DNA of 64,000 nt. It comes from Ruania rhizosphaerae (GTDB lineage: Bacteria > Actinomycetota > Actinomycetes > Actinomycetales > Beutenbergiaceae). The DNA is taken from NCBI RefSeq assembly GCF_009805705.1, contig NZ_VSMB01000002.1:372001-436000 (forward strand), given 5' to 3'. Below, piece by piece: positions 51,452 to 59,924 of this stretch. Both the position numbers and the translations under genes were made by a program. The notes under the pieces are model-generated. The model was not told where the DNA came from. It was given only the letters and a program-made list of their open reading frames with translations, and searched no databases. Position 1 is the first letter of the stretch. Each line of letters opens with the position of its first letter.

Positions 51452-52395
51452 CCCAAGCAACTCAGCGCCCCAACGCGCGCACGTCCAAGCCAGGCGGGTC
51501 GGATCGCGCGTCCCAGATGCGCCTGATCAACGGCGCCAAACCGCCCAATCCGGTAGTGCGCGGCCTCAAGGGCGTCATCCTGCTGATCGCCTGCGCGATG
51601 GTGGTGGTGCCGTTCTGGTCGGTCATCGCCACCTCGCTCGCGGACCCGGCGCAGGTACTCGCCGAGGGTGGGTACGTGATGTGGCCGAAGGAACCCACCC
51701 TGGCGGCGTACGAGGCAATCTTCCGCGGCGGAGTCGTCACGCGCGCGACGCTGGTCTCGATCTTCGTCACGCTCGTCGGCTCGGGCCTGTCGGTGACGGT
51801 GGTGGCACTGCTGGCGTACTCGCTCTCCCGGCCGGGCAGCTTCGGCAGCAGCAAGATCCTGCTGCTGGTGCTGTTCACGATGCTCTTCAACGCCGGGATG
51901 ATCCCGAACTACCTGCTCATCAAGGAGCTCGGGCTGATCGACTCCTACTGGGCGCTGATCCTGCCGACCCTGACGAACGCCTTCCAGATCATCCTGATGC
52001 GTGGCTTCTTCCTGGAGGTGCCAGGCGAGATCATCGACGCTGCCCGGATCGACGGGGCGGGCGAGCTGCGGATCCTCACCACGATCATGGTGCCGCTGTC
52101 GAAGGCAGTGATCGCGGTGATCGCACTGTTCAACGCAGTGACGTACTGGAACGCGTTCTTCAACGCCGTGCTCTATATCAACTCCACGGAGAAGTGGCCG
52201 CTGCAGCTGGTGCTGAGGACGTACGTGGTGGACGGGACAGCGGTTCAGGCCGACGTCTCCGGCGAGATGGTCCCGCCCCAGCTCTCACTCCAGATGGCGA
52301 TCCTGGTGGTCTCACTGGTGCCGATCTGCCTTGTCTACCCCTTCCTGCAGAAGCACTTCGCCCAGGGCGTGGTGATCGGCGCCGTGAAGGGCTGA
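51445..52395 (+). CDS. CUT1 sugar ABC transporter permease (LplC/YtcP type)
   Basis: A protein of 316 residues with six hydrophobic helices and the EAA loop IDAARIDGAGELRILTTIMV. The NYLLIKELGLIDSYWALILP and FNAGMIPNYLLIKEL segments are characteristic of LplC/YtcP partners of LplB. It starts at tandem GTG codons (51445) inside the preceding permease gene. No ATPase gene is present in the locus, so, as in many actinobacteria, a shared MsmK-type ATPase encoded elsewhere must energise the transporter. Its binding protein is encoded 1.3 kb downstream on the opposite strand. Confidence 0.92.
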   Translation: MVTQATQRPNARTSKPGGSDRASQMRLINGAKPPNPVVRGLKGVILLIACAMVVVPFWSVIATSLADPAQVLAEGGYVMWPKEPTLAAYEAIFRGGVVTRATLVSIFVTLVGSGLSVTVVALLAYSLSRPGSFGSSKILLLVLFTMLFNAGMIPNYLLIKELGLIDSYWALILPTLTNAFQIILMRGFFLEVPGEIIDAARIDGAGELRILTTIMVPLSKAVIAVIALFNAVTYWNAFFNAVLYINSTEKWPLQLVLRTYVVDGTAVQADVSGEMVPPQLSLQMAILVVSLVPICLVYPFLQKHFAQGVVIGAVKG

Positions 52396-52495
52396 ATCGG
52401 AGCCCGGGCGCGGCCATCCGGCCGGGCACGGCGGACTCATCCTGAGCCGACCGACGCCTCCCCCGCACCCACGCGAACTCGCATCCGCTCGCTGC

Positions 52496-52567
52496 CGAAT
52501 CCCCTTTCCGCCGTCGAACCATCGAGGCACCGTCCGCAACGCGGCTCGGTGGCGACAAGGGGATTCG
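52496..52567. repeat. 72-bp palindromic repeat, copy B
   Basis: Arms CGAATCCCCTTTCCGCC (52496-52512) and GGCGACAAGGGGATTCG (52551-52567), 38-base centre. Same design and length as copy A. It lies about 100 bases upstream of the truncated AbiEi-like gene. Confidence 0.85.
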
Positions 52568-52673
52568 GTGTGCGGGCAGGGGGTGATCCACAGCGGGCCC
52601 GAGATGCCCTGGCATCCACAGCCCGGGGTGCCTCTGCCGGCGGGAGCACCTGCCCGGGTGATCTGCTGCAGCG

Positions 52674-53447
52674 ATGACACCGTCAGCCTGGAACCTCGGC
52701 AAGGAGCTCATCACTTACGCGGCCGCCGCCGAGCTCGGACTCGAGAAGCCGCTGCTTCGCGCCTACCGCGACGGCCGGCTGGAGCGGGTGGCGCGCGGGG
52801 TCTACGTCCCCCGCAGCGCGACCACGCGGGGTTCGGCCGGGCAGCAGCGGGCGAGTTCCTATCTGCACCTCGTGCTAGCGGCGTCCCGACGCCTCCACGC
52901 TCCGGTATTCACGAGCTGGTCCGCGGCCGCCCTGCTCGGGCTACCGATCGTGGGACGGTGGCCGCAAAAGGTGTATGTCATGTCACGCACCGCGCATGGG
53001 AAGCGGCGCCGCGGCTTGGTGAGTGTGGCTCGACGATCCGACGTCGCGGTCACGGCCCGACACGGGATCCATCTCACCGGCGAGGAGTGCACGCTGATCC
53101 AGCTCGCCCGACACGCCCCGCTCATCAGTGCCCTGGTCGCCGCCAACGCCGCATGCCTGACTCGCCGTGAGGACGGCGGCCTCACGACCCTGGCGCGACT
53201 GTGGGCCGAGTACGAGCGCCTCCTGCCCTTCCGCGACCATCGACGTGTGCAGGCGGTCCTCACACGGGTACGCGACAACGCGGAGTCACCGTTGGAGACG
53301 CTCAGCGACCTCACCATCGACGAGTTGGGGTTCGAGCGGCCACGGAACCAGGTGCGATTCGACCTTGCCACCGGTGCTGCGTATCTGGACTTCTACTGGG
53401 AGCACGCCAGGGTCGGTGGAGAGGCCGACGGCGACACGAAGTACCGG
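52674..53447 (+). pseudogene. truncated AbiEi-like / DUF559-type protein gene
   Basis: The first 258 codons encode a recognisable actinobacterial AbiEi-like protein: winged-helix start ELGLEKPLLRAYRDGRLERV followed by ARGVYVP, a middle domain (FTSWSAAALLGLPIVGRWPQ, LIQLARHAPLISALVAANAA), and the start of a Vsr/DUF559-like nuclease fold (ESPLETLSDLTIDELGFERP, FYWEHARVGGEADGDTKYR). The remaining third of that nuclease fold is missing; after about 53447 the frame (open until 53960) shows no protein character and runs antisense into the binding-protein gene. Palindromic repeat copies lie 106 bases before and 138 bases after. Probably a decayed regulator or antitoxin-like gene. Confidence 0.65.
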
Positions 53448-53584
53448 ATGGTCGGCGACAACGCAGTCGGAGCCGGGTTCCCCCGTCCGCACCTCCCCGT
53501 GTGCTGCGGTAGCAGTTCGCGCGGGCGTGAGAGTCCGCGGGCACCTCACGCAAGCACGCACCGGAAAGCGGTGTGCGGACGCAC

Positions 53585-53657
53585 CGAATCCCCTTTCCAC
53601 CGCCGAACCGCGGTGGGCAGGGGTGCGGGGGGGATTCGGCGACGGAAAGGGGATTCG
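53585..53657. repeat. 73-bp palindromic repeat, copy C
   Basis: Arms CGAATCCCCTTTCCACC (53585-53601) and GACGGAAAGGGGATTCG (53641-53657). An extra GGGGATTCGGCG half-arm is present inside at 53629-53640. It follows the truncated AbiEi-like gene and ends 65 bases before the stop of the convergent binding-protein gene. Confidence 0.8.
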
Positions 53658-53722
53658 ATAGTTCGGTCGGCGCCGGGCGGAAGCCCTCTCCCACCCGGCG
53701 CCTGCGGCCTACTCCAGCCGAC

Positions 53723-55372
53723 TCAGCCGTTGGCCTCGGCGAAAGCAGCCTCGTACTCGGCACGGATGTCGTCGCCGCCTGCCTCACGCCAGGAGGCCAC
53801 CTCGGCGTCCCACTCATCCAGTGAGCGACGCCCGGCGATGACGTCGATCTGGAAGTCGCGCAACGCACCGTTGATGGTGTTCCCATCCGTCGCGTCCAGG
53901 TTGGAGAACAGCCCCACCGTCGGATCGGGGATGACATTCGGGATGACCGTGGACTGGTAGTCGTGCTGGGACCGGGTGGCGGCCTCGTTCCCAGGTGCGT
54001 ACACGACGCCGTCGGAGTCGGCGAGGTACTTCACCGGCAGCACCGTCTCCACGCTGCCCTGGTCAGTGAGGATCGGGTCACTACCGTCCAGCTCGTGGTG
54101 CACCCCGCCCTCACCGAAGTGACGGAACAGGTACTCGGCAGTGCCGAACGGCGTGGCGAGGTAGTCGGCGATCGCGAGCAGCTCCTCGATCCGGCCGGCG
54201 TCGGCCTGCTTGAACGAGAGCATCCCGGTGGTGACCGAACCGGCAGTATGACCGCCGGGACCGCCGTCGTAGCCGGGCATCGCCAGCCCCATCGGCTCGT
54301 AGCCGGGCACGTCGGCGCCCCAGTCGTAGAACTTGTTCCAGCCCGCGGCACCGGCGCGGTTCAGGCTGATGGTGCCGGCGGTGAACCAGTCGTTGCGCTG
54401 GTTGTTGTTGGCGCTGAGGGAGTCCGGGTGGAAGATGCCCGCCTCCCACATCTCGGTGACATCGGCGAGGACCTGCTTGTACTCCTCGGTTTCCATCACG
54501 TGGGTGAAGGAGCCGCCGTCCTCCATCCAGGTGGCGGGCAGGTGGAGCATCTCCTTGACCGCCTGCAGGCCGGCGCCGGGGTCAGCCATCGCCCACCGGT
54601 TCTCGCTGGCGTTGGACAGCTCGCCGACGAGCTCGCGGAACTCGTCATAGTCGGCCGGCTGCTCCGGCAGGCTCATGTCCTGCAGGATGTCGCGACGCGC
54701 GAAAAGCACGGTGCCCACCAGTGGCCGGGCGATCGGGATACCGAACAGCCGGCCCCCGAAGACGCACGCCTTCCAGCTGACCGTGGGCAGCGCGGCGAGG
54801 CCGCTGTACTGCTCCACGGCCGAGCCGCCGAGATACTCGCTCAGGTCCTGGAACTGTGCGGCGAGCAGGTCAGGCAGATTCGGCTGGGGGGTGCGCACGA
54901 CCGTCATGTCCGGGACGTCACCACCGGCAATAGTGGTGGCGAACTTGTTCGGGTAGTCCCCACCGGGTGAGTAGGTGAGGTCGAGCTCGACTCCGAGCTT
55001 CTCGTTCAGGGTCTGCCAGTAGGCGTTCTGCCCGAGGCCCGGCGCGGCCGCGTCCCAGGTGAAGGTGAGCGCCGAGACTGTCCCGCCCTTTCCGGGCGCC
55101 TCGCTGTGCACCTGGACCGGGTCGGCCGGGTAGCTCAGGAACCCCGCCTGTACTCCCGCCTCGGATCCGGGCAGGTCGGGCTCGACGAAGGAGCTCGCGA
55201 CGAAGTTCGGGATGACCTCGCTCGGAGCGCTCCCGGCCGACGGGTCAGGCGCACCGGTCTCCTCGCCGGAGGACGAACTTCCGCATGCTGCCAGCGTTCC
55301 GGTGGTGCCGAGAAGTGCGGCACCACCGAAACCTTGAAGAATCCGACGCCTACTGATCGCGGTTCCACTCAT
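53723..55372 (-). CDS. sugar ABC transporter substrate-binding lipoprotein (CUT1, large type)
   Basis: A protein of 549 residues. The signal has both a twin-arginine motif (SGTAISRRRILQGFGGAAL) and a lipobox (GTTGTLAAC), so it is probably folded, exported by Tat and anchored by lipid on the outside. The mature part is an extracellular solute-binding protein of the large LipO/YtcQ type (SALTFTWDAAAPGLGQNAYW, FGGRLFGIPIARPLVGTVLF, NNNQRNDWFTAGTISLNRAG). These work with LplB/LplC permeases, encoded nearby. Tandem palindromic operator bases lie 150 bases upstream and are shared with the divergent acyltransferase fusion gene. Confidence 0.92.
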   Translation of the reverse strand: MSGTAISRRRILQGFGGAALLGTTGTLAACGSSSSGEETGAPDPSAGSAPSEVIPNFVASSFVEPDLPGSEAGVQAGFLSYPADPVQVHSEAPGKGGTVSALTFTWDAAAPGLGQNAYWQTLNEKLGVELDLTYSPGGDYPNKFATTIAGGDVPDMTVVRTPQPNLPDLLAAQFQDLSEYLGGSAVEQYSGLAALPTVSWKACVFGGRLFGIPIARPLVGTVLFARRDILQDMSLPEQPADYDEFRELVGELSNASENRWAMADPGAGLQAVKEMLHLPATWMEDGGSFTHVMETEEYKQVLADVTEMWEAGIFHPDSLSANNNQRNDWFTAGTISLNRAGAAGWNKFYDWGADVPGYEPMGLAMPGYDGGPGGHTAGSVTTGMLSFKQADAGRIEELLAIADYLATPFGTAEYLFRHFGEGGVHHELDGSDPILTDQGSVETVLPVKYLADSDGVVYAPGNEAATRSQHDYQSTVIPNVIPDPTVGLFSNLDATDGNTINGALRDFQIDVIAGRRSLDEWDAEVASWREAGGDDIRAEYEAAFAEANG

Positions 55373-55520
55373 GACCAACCTCCAGCTCTGTGGCTTCGCT
55401 GCGCTCTGGTGCACGGTCGCGGAGAGGGGCTTCCGCTCTCGTGCGGGTACGGGATGGGTCGTGCTGTCGAGCGGCGGGCGATGCGACCAGCCACACAGTG
55501 CCACATCGAACCGTCACTCT

Positions 55521-55540
55521 TTGATGCATCGATGCATCAA
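55521..55540. promoter_or_regulatory. perfect LacI-type operator between divergent genes
   Basis: TTGATGCATCGATGCATCAA is a perfect 20-base palindrome with the central CG typical of LacI-family sites. It lies between the binding-protein gene (start 55372) and the acyltransferase-toroid gene (start 55608) and would control both. Confidence 0.8.
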
Positions 55541-55607
55541 CGTGTAGCGTGACTCTAGCCACAGCGACGAGACAACGTCAAGGCCGACTCGAGGAGCCAC
55601 CCACCCG

Positions 55608-57287
55608 ATGAGTGACCACACCACCGGACTGATCGACGCGGAACCCGACTTCAACACCTGGGCGTTCTGGTCCACAGCGAGTGCGGAGCAGCAGCAGGCG
55701 CAGCGTGCACGCCTGCACGCCCTCGCCGACGGCGGAGCTCACCTTGGCGAGAACTGTGTGGTCTCCGAGTGGGCCGCCTGCTACCCCGACTCGCTCACGC
55801 TCGGGGATCGCTCGTACCTGGCGGCCTTCAGTTACGTGACCGGAGATATCGAGATCGGGGCCAACTCGACCGTCAACGCCTACGCCGTCGTCCGCGGGAC
55901 GATCCGGATCGGTGACGGCGTGCGGATCGGCGCCCACACGGCGCTGCTGGGCTTCGACCACACCTTCGCCCCCGACCGCCCGGTGCACGAGCAACCGGTG
56001 ACGAGCACCGGCATCTCCATCGGCGACGACGTCTACATCGGCTCCCACGTCAGCGTCGTCGACGGCGTCACGATCGGAGCGCACAGCGTCATCGGCGCTG
56101 GATCCGTCGTCACCAAGGACGTCCCGGAGTGGTCGATCGTCGTCGGAAACCCGGCCCGGCGCATCCGCGACCGCCGCGACCGCAGTGACCGCAGTGACCG
56201 CACTGACAGCCGTGACGGTTCGTCCTCCCCGTCCGACGCCCTCGCCCAACTCGCCGACCGGGCCCGCGAGGACGCGTCAACACTTCTCGCCCGCTGCTGG
56301 GACGAGACCGACGGCACCTTCTCGAACACCCCGGGAGCCGATCCCACAGTGCGGGCACTGTGTGACGCCGTCGAACTGGCCGACCTCCTCGGCCTCGGTG
56401 TTCCCGAGCAGATCGGGCGGGAGGAGATCGTCGAGACGCTGACTCGCTCCCAGGACCCGGCCACCGGCCTGATCCCGCAGCTCCGCAGCACGATCGGGCA
56501 GGCCGCGACGGAACCGACCGCGGCAGATCTGGGCGGCGGTCCCATCCGATACCACCTGCTGTGCGCCGGATACGCGCTCGACCTGCTCGGAGAGCGGTTC
56601 ACCCATCCGATCCGCGTGGTGGATGAGTTGCGCGGGGACGCGATGATCGCCGCACTCGAACAGCAGCCATGGTCCGAGCGCGCCTGGGGCGCAGGCGACT
56701 GGGTCGACTCGGTCGGCACCGCCCTGCTGTGGAACCGCGCCTGGTTCGGCCTCGCCGGGCCGCTGGAGACGCTGATCGGCTGGCTGCACCTGAACGTCGA
56801 CCGAAGCTCGGGCATGTGGGGCTCACCGCAACCCAGCGACGGGCTGCGGCAACCGGTGAACGGCTTCTACCGGCTCACCCGCGGGACGTTCGCACAGTTC
56901 GGTCTGCCGCTGCCACAGCCGGAGCGCACGATCGACACCGTCCTTGCCCACACCCGGGACGACCGCCGGTTCGCACCCGGTCGCGCCACGGCCTGCGACG
57001 TCCTCGACATCGCCCACCCACTGTGGCTCGCCGGCCACCAGACGAACCACCGCCGCAGTGAGGTACGCGCCTGGGCGGCCGCGCAGATACCGCGACTGGT
57101 GAGTGCCTGGCGCCCCGGCGCCGGGTTCGGCTTCGCACAACGCGCCGATGCGCGCGGCGATGCCACCCCGAGCCTGCAGGGCACCGAGATGTGGCTCGCG
57201 ATCGCGTGGTACCTGGCCGATCTGCTCGGGGAGTCCGGAGCCCTCGGCTATGAGCCACGCGGGGTGCACCGGCCCTGGGCGCGCTGA
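55608..57287 (+). CDS. hexapeptide acyltransferase fused to an alpha/alpha-toroid-like domain
   Basis: A protein of 559 residues in two parts. Residues 40-185 form a left-handed beta-helix acyltransferase: SYVTGDIEIGANSTVNAYAV, IRIGDGVRIGAHTALLGFDH and ISIGDDVYIGSHVSVVDGVT, with the catalytic-type histidine in GFDHTF and the end GAGSVVTKDVPEWSIVVGNP. A short Arg/Asp/Ser-rich repeat linker (RDRRDRSDRSDRTDSRDG) joins it to a 350-residue helical region with regularly spaced aromatic motifs (LLCAGYALDLLGERFTHPIR, WNRAWFGLAGPLETLIGWLH, LQGTEMWLAIAWYLADLLGE), which looks like an alpha/alpha toroid. No signal peptide. It may O-acetylate a sugar that the toroid holds or processes. The fusion is unfamiliar to me. 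Confidence 0.75.
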   Translation: MSDHTTGLIDAEPDFNTWAFWSTASAEQQQAQRARLHALADGGAHLGENCVVSEWAACYPDSLTLGDRSYLAAFSYVTGDIEIGANSTVNAYAVVRGTIRIGDGVRIGAHTALLGFDHTFAPDRPVHEQPVTSTGISIGDDVYIGSHVSVVDGVTIGAHSVIGAGSVVTKDVPEWSIVVGNPARRIRDRRDRSDRSDRTDSRDGSSSPSDALAQLADRAREDASTLLARCWDETDGTFSNTPGADPTVRALCDAVELADLLGLGVPEQIGREEIVETLTRSQDPATGLIPQLRSTIGQAATEPTAADLGGGPIRYHLLCAGYALDLLGERFTHPIRVVDELRGDAMIAALEQQPWSERAWGAGDWVDSVGTALLWNRAWFGLAGPLETLIGWLHLNVDRSSGMWGSPQPSDGLRQPVNGFYRLTRGTFAQFGLPLPQPERTIDTVLAHTRDDRRFAPGRATACDVLDIAHPLWLAGHQTNHRRSEVRAWAAAQIPRLVSAWRPGAGFGFAQRADARGDATPSLQGTEMWLAIAWYLADLLGESGALGYEPRGVHRPWAR

Positions 57288-57362
57288 CCGCAGCGGCCCA
57301 AGGCGCACAAGTGGGCCCCTGGCCAGGCCGAGGAGCCGTGGGATCCGGCAGCGCCGTGGAGC

Positions 57363-58517
57363 TCAGGGGAGCTGCAGGGCCGGCACCGTGCCGGTGCGAG
57401 CCTGGGCGTACCACTGCGCGAACACCTCACCATCGGGCGTCAGATCCGCCCGGGCCGCATCGGCCGGTACCGCGACAACCGCCCGCTCGGCGACTGACGG
57501 TCTCGCCTGCACGGCGCGCAGATCCTCCACCATGGCCGCCAACTCCCGGCCGATCGGCTTGACCTCACCATCGGCGTCGAACAGGCCGAGGGAGTACTCC
57601 AGCTCGGGGAAGTCCGGCATCGTGCGCGTGACGTCGTGGCTGCACCACCACGTCACCGCTTCCAGGCCAGGAGCCCCGGCGGCCAGTTCCAGTGTCCGCC
57701 GCAGGAAGTCGGGCGCATGGCGGGAGGGCACGTGCGAGATCGGGGCCCCCACTTCCTGCAGCCAGACGGGTCTGCCGGGGCCCGAGTGCGCCGCAGCCAG
57801 CTCGAGCAGGTAGCGCGCGAAGTACGGCAGCGCCTGCTCCACCTCGTCCTCGTAGCGGTCCCAGTTCTTACCGAAGACCCACGAATGCACCGTGGTCATC
57901 GCCCCGTGGCGCACGGCGTGCGCGGGCCCGAAGGGATGGGAGTCGACGAACCACAGGTCGTCGTCGAAACTGTGCGAGTGCCGCCCGTGCGGCCACGCAA
58001 CCTCCGCCGCCCCGATCAGCTCGGCCAGCCAGCCGTGCACCTGGTCCGAACGCACCACGTGCCGCTCCGGGTGGCGCGGTGCAGCGAACTGGGAGAACTC
58101 GTTGCCCAGCCCGATCCCACGAGCACCGGGGAGATCCTTGACGGCGCCCGCGAGCGCCGTCACCAGCGCCACCTGACCGGAGCGCACCTCAGGATCGGTG
58201 AACAGGTTCCGGCGGTGCCAGCTCGTCACCCAGGCCGGTAGATAGTCGAAGCTGGACAGGTGCCCGTTCAGGGCGTCCACCCACACGTCCAGTCCGCGTT
58301 CACCCGCCGCACTCACGACGGCGGCCACGTCAGCGAGCGCATCGTCACGGATGACGGCACGGTCCGGCTGCAGGATGGGCCAGACGGGGAAGATGCGCAC
58401 GTGGTCCAGGCCAAGCCCTGCGATCGCATCCAGGTCGTGACGTACTTCGTCGAGGTCCAGGGCGTACCAGGAGTGGAACCACCCGCGCCGCGGTGTGTAG
58501 TTGACGCCGACCTTCAT
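57363..58517 (-). CDS. GH5-like glycoside hydrolase (clan GH-A)
   Basis: A protein of 384 residues without a signal peptide. Clan GH-A features: start VGVNYTPRRGWFHSWYALDL, LGLDHVRIFPVWPILQPD, the acid/base glutamate 140 in GIGLGNEFSQF, and the nucleophile glutamate 255 in PVWLQEVGAPISH. This pattern resembles GH5-type exo-acting enzymes such as beta-mannosidases or beta-glucosidases. The enzyme is cytoplasmic and so probably cuts imported oligosaccharides, in line with the neighbouring transporter. ATG at 58517 is preferred to the GTG one codon before. It lies 18 bases downstream of the FKBP gene on the same strand. Confidence 0.8.
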   Translation of the reverse strand: MKVGVNYTPRRGWFHSWYALDLDEVRHDLDAIAGLGLDHVRIFPVWPILQPDRAVIRDDALADVAAVVSAAGERGLDVWVDALNGHLSSFDYLPAWVTSWHRRNLFTDPEVRSGQVALVTALAGAVKDLPGARGIGLGNEFSQFAAPRHPERHVVRSDQVHGWLAELIGAAEVAWPHGRHSHSFDDDLWFVDSHPFGPAHAVRHGAMTTVHSWVFGKNWDRYEDEVEQALPYFARYLLELAAAHSGPGRPVWLQEVGAPISHVPSRHAPDFLRRTLELAAGAPGLEAVTWWCSHDVTRTMPDFPELEYSLGLFDADGEVKPIGRELAAMVEDLRAVQARPSVAERAVVAVPADAARADLTPDGEVFAQWYAQARTGTVPALQLP

Positions 58518-58535
58518 CACTGTTCGTGCGCCTGA

Positions 58536-58937
58536 TCAGGAGGCGCCGAGGATGTCCACCACGAAGACCAGGGTGTCGTCGCCGCCGATCCCTGCCTGCG
58601 GCACACCGTTCGGCCCGTAGCCCTCGTGCGGCGGGATGGAGACCAGCACGCGCGAGCCGATCGGCTGGCCGACCAGGCTGCTGTCCCACCCGGCGATCAC
58701 GGTACCGACGCCGATCGGGAACTGGATGGAGGAGCCACGGTCGTAGGAGTTGTCGAACATCGACCCGCCCCACACCTGGCCGTAGTAGTTGACGTCGATG
58801 GTCTGGCCGGCCTCGACGAGCGGCCCCTCACCGGCGCTGAGGACCTCAACGGCGAGTTCGGCAGGTGCCGGGTTGTCGGGGAACGTCAGCACCGGCTTGT
58901 CGCCGAAGGTGCCGGTGGCGGTGGGCAGTGCAGTCAT
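58536..58937 (-). CDS. FKBP-type peptidyl-prolyl cis-trans isomerase
   Basis: A protein of 133 residues, soluble, single FKBP domain: LVEAGQTIDVNYYGQVWGGS, FDNSYDRGSSIQFPIGVGTV followed by IAGWDSSLVGQPIGSRVLVS, and the closing LVFVVDILG. Active-site aromatic and aspartate positions are kept. It is a folding helper in the cytoplasm. A hairpin terminator separates it from the upstream BI-1 gene, and the GH5-like gene follows closely, so the two may share a transcript although their functions look unrelated. Confidence 0.92.
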   Translation of the reverse strand: MTALPTATGTFGDKPVLTFPDNPAPAELAVEVLSAGEGPLVEAGQTIDVNYYGQVWGGSMFDNSYDRGSSIQFPIGVGTVIAGWDSSLVGQPIGSRVLVSIPPHEGYGPNGVPQAGIGGDDTLVFVVDILGAS

Positions 58938-58972
58938 GGTTCTTCCAATCGGTGGTGGGAGTCGGACATGGC

Positions 58973-59027
58973 GAACGGCACGTCGTGCAGGTCCTCAAAG
59001 ACTCGAGAACTGCTCGACGTGCCGTTC
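58973..59027. terminator. long hairpin between the BI-1-like and FKBP genes
   Basis: Perfect 13-base stem GAACGGCACGTCG / CGACGTGCCGTTC with a 29-base loop, 18 bases past the stop of the BI-1-like gene. Probably its terminator. Confidence 0.7.
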
Positions 59028-59045
59028 AGCCACAGCAGGAGTGGA

Positions 59046-59924
59046 TCAGTCACCGCCACGCAGGATGGCGATCAGGCGGAGGAACTCGATGTAGAGCCAG
59101 ATCAGCGTGACGGTGATGCCGAAGGCGGCCGACCAGGCGAACTTGCGCGGGGCGCCGTTGCGGATGCCCTTGGCAATCATGTCGAAGTCCATGATGAGAC
59201 TCATCGCCGCGAGCACCACAGCAAAGAGCCCGATCACGGCACCGATCGGGATGCCAAAGATCTCCATGCTCCGCACGCCGAACGCGCCGCCCACATCCGT
59301 GAAGAGCATGAGGCCGATGTTGACGAGGGAGAAGAGGGCGTAGCTGATCAGCCCGATCATCAGGAAACGTGTGAACTTCGGTGTCACCCGCACCTTTCCG
59401 GACTTGTAGAGCGCCAACGTGACGGCGAACGTGATGAACGTGGCGAGCACTGCCTGGACCACGATTCCCGGCCACATCGTCTCGAAGAACCCCGAGATGA
59501 GACCGAGGAAGACACCCTCGAGCACGCCGTAGGCAATGATCAACGCGGGGCTCGGCTCCTTCTTGAAGGAGTTCACGAGCCCCAGGATCAAACCACCGAC
59601 AGCTCCGAAGATCATGGCCGGCAGTTGGAGTGAAGCCGGGACGAGGAACCAGGACGCCGCCGCGACGCCAACGACAACCGCGAGAAGGCCACCGGTCTTC
59701 ATGATCACGTCGTCGTAGGTCAGTCGGCCGGTCTGTGCAGGTCCGGCATCCGGGCCGTAGTAGGACTGCTCGACTCCGGCGAACTGCTGGTCATAGCTGG
59801 GCCTGGTGGCCGTGGTGGCATACCCGCTGGACTGAGCGCCCTGTGGGACGCCGCCGTACGGGTTCACCGCCCCGGGCTTGCTCTTGCCGAACAGCGAGCT
59901 GTTCGACAGGTACGGGTTGCTCAT
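59046..59924 (-). CDS. Bax inhibitor-1/YccA-like membrane protein
   Basis: A protein of 292 residues. About 85 polar, tyrosine- and glycine-rich N-terminal residues (NPYLSNSSLFGKSKPGAVNP) precede seven hydrophobic helices of the BI-1-like family, ending with IAKGIRNGAPRKFAWSAAFG and TVTLIWLYIEFLRLIAILRG. This is the usual actinobacterial version. BI-1 proteins may act as pH-sensitive calcium leak channels; the role here is unproven. The ATG at 59924 has AGGAGG upstream. Confidence 0.9.
   Translation of the reverse strand: MSNPYLSNSSLFGKSKPGAVNPYGGVPQGAQSSGYATTATRPSYDQQFAGVEQSYYGPDAGPAQTGRLTYDDVIMKTGGLLAVVVGVAAASWFLVPASLQLPAMIFGAVGGLILGLVNSFKKEPSPALIIAYGVLEGVFLGLISGFFETMWPGIVVQAVLATFITFAVTLALYKSGKVRVTPKFTRFLMIGLISYALFSLVNIGLMLFTDVGGAFGVRSMEIFGIPIGAVIGLFAVVLAAMSLIMDFDMIAKGIRNGAPRKFAWSAAFGITVTLIWLYIEFLRLIAILRGGD

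Noticed and set aside
53448-53960. C-terminal continuation of the AbiEi-like frame
   Set aside because: No similarity to the expected nuclease end; passes through the repeat and runs antisense to the binding-protein gene.
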